DNA of 33,721 nucleotides from Lysinibacillus_B sp036662795. GTDB taxonomy: Bacteria; Bacillota; Bacilli; Bacillales_A; Planococcaceae. The stretch spans positions 1 to 33,721 of the forward strand of contig NZ_JBAFWZ010000031.1 of the NCBI RefSeq assembly GCF_036662795.1. The letters are read 5' to 3'. Within the stretch, counting starts at the first letter, position 1. Each line of letters opens with the position of its first letter. The notes beneath the pieces were generated by a model. The model saw only the letters and a list, made by a program, of their open reading frames with translations. It ran no database searches and had not been told where the DNA came from. Of this stretch, positions 32,611-33,721 are shown one piece after another. A program made the position numbers and the translations under genes.

Positions 32611-33549
32611 CTACAAATCATCTGGAATGGTATATACTCTATTTTTAAATTCACCTTGATATGGGAGATCCAACCGTTTTAATATTTTACTAGCTGCATG
32701 AATGGAAGGTATGGAAAAGAAATCTCGGAATTGTGCATTGGTGATTGTTGGCTGTATTAATAATTTGTAATCATGAAGCCCCTCTATTAATGCATGCCTG
32801 GATTTTTCACCACAGCTGCATTTGAATTTCCCTTGAGCATACTGCATCACATGACCGTTTTTACATAAGGCACCTTTTTGGATTGGGATGTTTTCTATCA
32901 TTGGGCGTCTTATTTTTGAGCAGTGCTGGTGTAATAGCTCTTCCTTTAGTAAAGTGAGTTGCTCTACTGAAATTTTCGTAGGAAAATGTTTTTTGAGTTG
33001 TTTCATTTTTGAAGAGAGTCCTGACAGCTGAAAAATTAGTGCATCCTGTGGGACATTTTGAATGACAGCCGACTGTTGGGTGATGATTACGCCTGAAATG
33101 ACAGGAAGTTCAAGGCCGACCTTCCACACGATTGATTGAATATATGCTTGATGACGCTCTACTTGATCGAAAGGATTTAAAAAGCTTTCTAGCTGACCAT
33201 CCTTTTTCATTCGTGTAAATTGATGCGTTTGCTGATCGAATTGTAGAATACCTGAAATATGCTTCAGTTCAGTAATAAAAACAAAATTTTGGTTGAGGAA
33301 AATGGAATCTATTTGATGTGAATAGCCACGAGAGTTAACTGTTTCATAATCGTGAAAAAGAAAGTGAGGTTCCGACCATGCTAGATCTTCCCAAAACTCA
33401 TCCGCTCGACATTCTCCAATATAACCAATCTCCACACGCCATAATTGATTTTCGAATAATTGTTTTTGATCTTCATTTAGTTGACCTCTCCTAAGCAAAC
33501 TTTCTAGAACACGTAGCTTAGACGGGATGCCTCTTTTTAAAATAATCAT
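32611..33549 (-). CDS. NERD-domain protein with C-terminal cysteine cluster
   Basis: A 312-residue protein. Residues about 35-150 form a NERD domain, a PD-(D/E)XK-type nuclease-like fold: GYIGECRADEF supplies the first acidic site, HQIDSIFL the Asp and FITELKH the E-x-K. A cysteine cluster near 226-242 (CKNGHV and CSCG) could bind zinc, followed by a region that may contact nucleic acid. NERD proteins are linked to DNA processing, but this branch is uncharacterised. I choose the ATG at 33549, with GGGGGGAG upstream; the frame extends 15 unlike residues further. It is bracketed by repeat arrays of the same type. Confidence 0.8.
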   Translation of the reverse strand: MIILKRGIPSKLRVLESLLRRGQLNEDQKQLFENQLWRVEIGYIGECRADEFWEDLAWSEPHFLFHDYETVNSRGYSHQIDSIFLNQNFVFITELKHISGILQFDQQTHQFTRMKKDGQLESFLNPFDQVERHQAYIQSIVWKVGLELPVISGVIITQQSAVIQNVPQDALIFQLSGLSSKMKQLKKHFPTKISVEQLTLLKEELLHQHCSKIRRPMIENIPIQKGALCKNGHVMQYAQGKFKCSCGEKSRHALIEGLHDYKLLIQPTITNAQFRDFFSIPSIHAASKILKRLDLPYQGEFKNRVYTIPDDL

Positions 33550-33666
33550 TGAATCTCCCCCCTTGCTTATAATTTTAAGCGCTATTATGTGCAATGAGAA
33601 TAGGTCAAACTTTGTGAAATGTGCTGTTCAAAATTTGAATTTAGAAGTTTGCTATGATAATTTTTT

Positions 33667-33721
33667 TACTAGCCACTTTTTCCGAAATACTAGCCGAAAT
33701 TTTTAAAATACTAGCCATATT
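33667..33721. repeat. 21-bp TACTAGCC array, cut by the window end
   Basis: Cores at 33667, 33688 and 33709, exactly 21 bases apart, with the same intervening types (CTTTTTCCGAAA and GAAATTTTTAAAA) as the 31.7 kb array. It continues beyond the window. Confidence 0.85.

Overview
The window looks like chromosome of a low-GC, spore-former-type Firmicute, most probably a Lysinibacillus/Solibacillus-like member of the Planococcaceae. The evidence is the gene content: MtnU/MtnE methionine salvage, SigL-type sigma-54, an EcsAB-type exporter, a YczE-family membrane protein, a Bacillus-type topoisomerase III, GG-rich ribosome binding sites and many TTG/GTG starts. This assignment is an inference from protein likeness; no rRNA or other species marker is present.

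Layout. 1-390: degenerate tandem array. 390-2456: divergent mtnU and mtnE. 2520-6005: minus-strand kbl, a YczE-type membrane protein, ybaK and a SprA-like protein that has lost its zinc motif. 6258-8097: a c-di-GMP pair (EAL, then CBS-GGDEF). 8169-10268: a chemoreceptor. 10.9-24.2 kb: a visibly AT-richer block holding a catabolic operon on the minus strand (symporter, DapA-like, four dehydrogenase subunits, aldehyde dehydrogenase, DapB-like, then after a repeat insertion a homoserine dehydrogenase). Divergent from it are its probable sigma-54 activator and an rpoN/sigL gene. 24.4-26.6 kb: topB. 26.9-29.8 kb: small genes, among them a frameshifted nucleotidyltransferase and a truncated methyltransferase remnant. 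29.8-31.6 kb: an EcsAB-like ABC transporter. 31.6-33.7 kb: 21-bp-period arrays on both sides of a small unknown gene and a NERD-domain gene.

How the parts work together. The 11-24 kb block reads as one self-contained module. A GG-N10-GC sigma-54 promoter lies 47-65 bases before the symporter start, candidate activator sites lie about 120-150 bases further upstream, and a PAS/AAA+/Fis activator plus sigma-54 itself are encoded next door. The substrate should be an amino or imino acid taken up with sodium, oxidised by a four-part FAD/iron-sulfur dehydrogenase and passed to lyase and aldehyde dehydrogenase steps. The dehydrogenase, DapA-family and aldehyde dehydrogenase genes recall D-hydroxyproline catabolism. 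However, the DapA keeps the true HTPA-synthase residues and is joined by DapB-like and Hom-like enzymes, all three normally acting on or just after aspartate semialdehyde. No hydroxyproline epimerase is present, so the pathway is unresolved and is the main metabolic puzzle here.

The second unusual theme is non-coding. Three arrays of unrelated sequence (1-290; 3825-3908; 31672-32141 with a further piece at 33667-end) share a 20-21 bp period, close to two turns of B-DNA, with phased T-tracts. They do not look like CRISPR or genes. Gene decay is also visible: a one-base frameshift in a T6 run (27178-27183), a methyltransferase lacking its SAM-binding glycine motif, and dispersed repeat copies, one of them inside the catabolic cluster.
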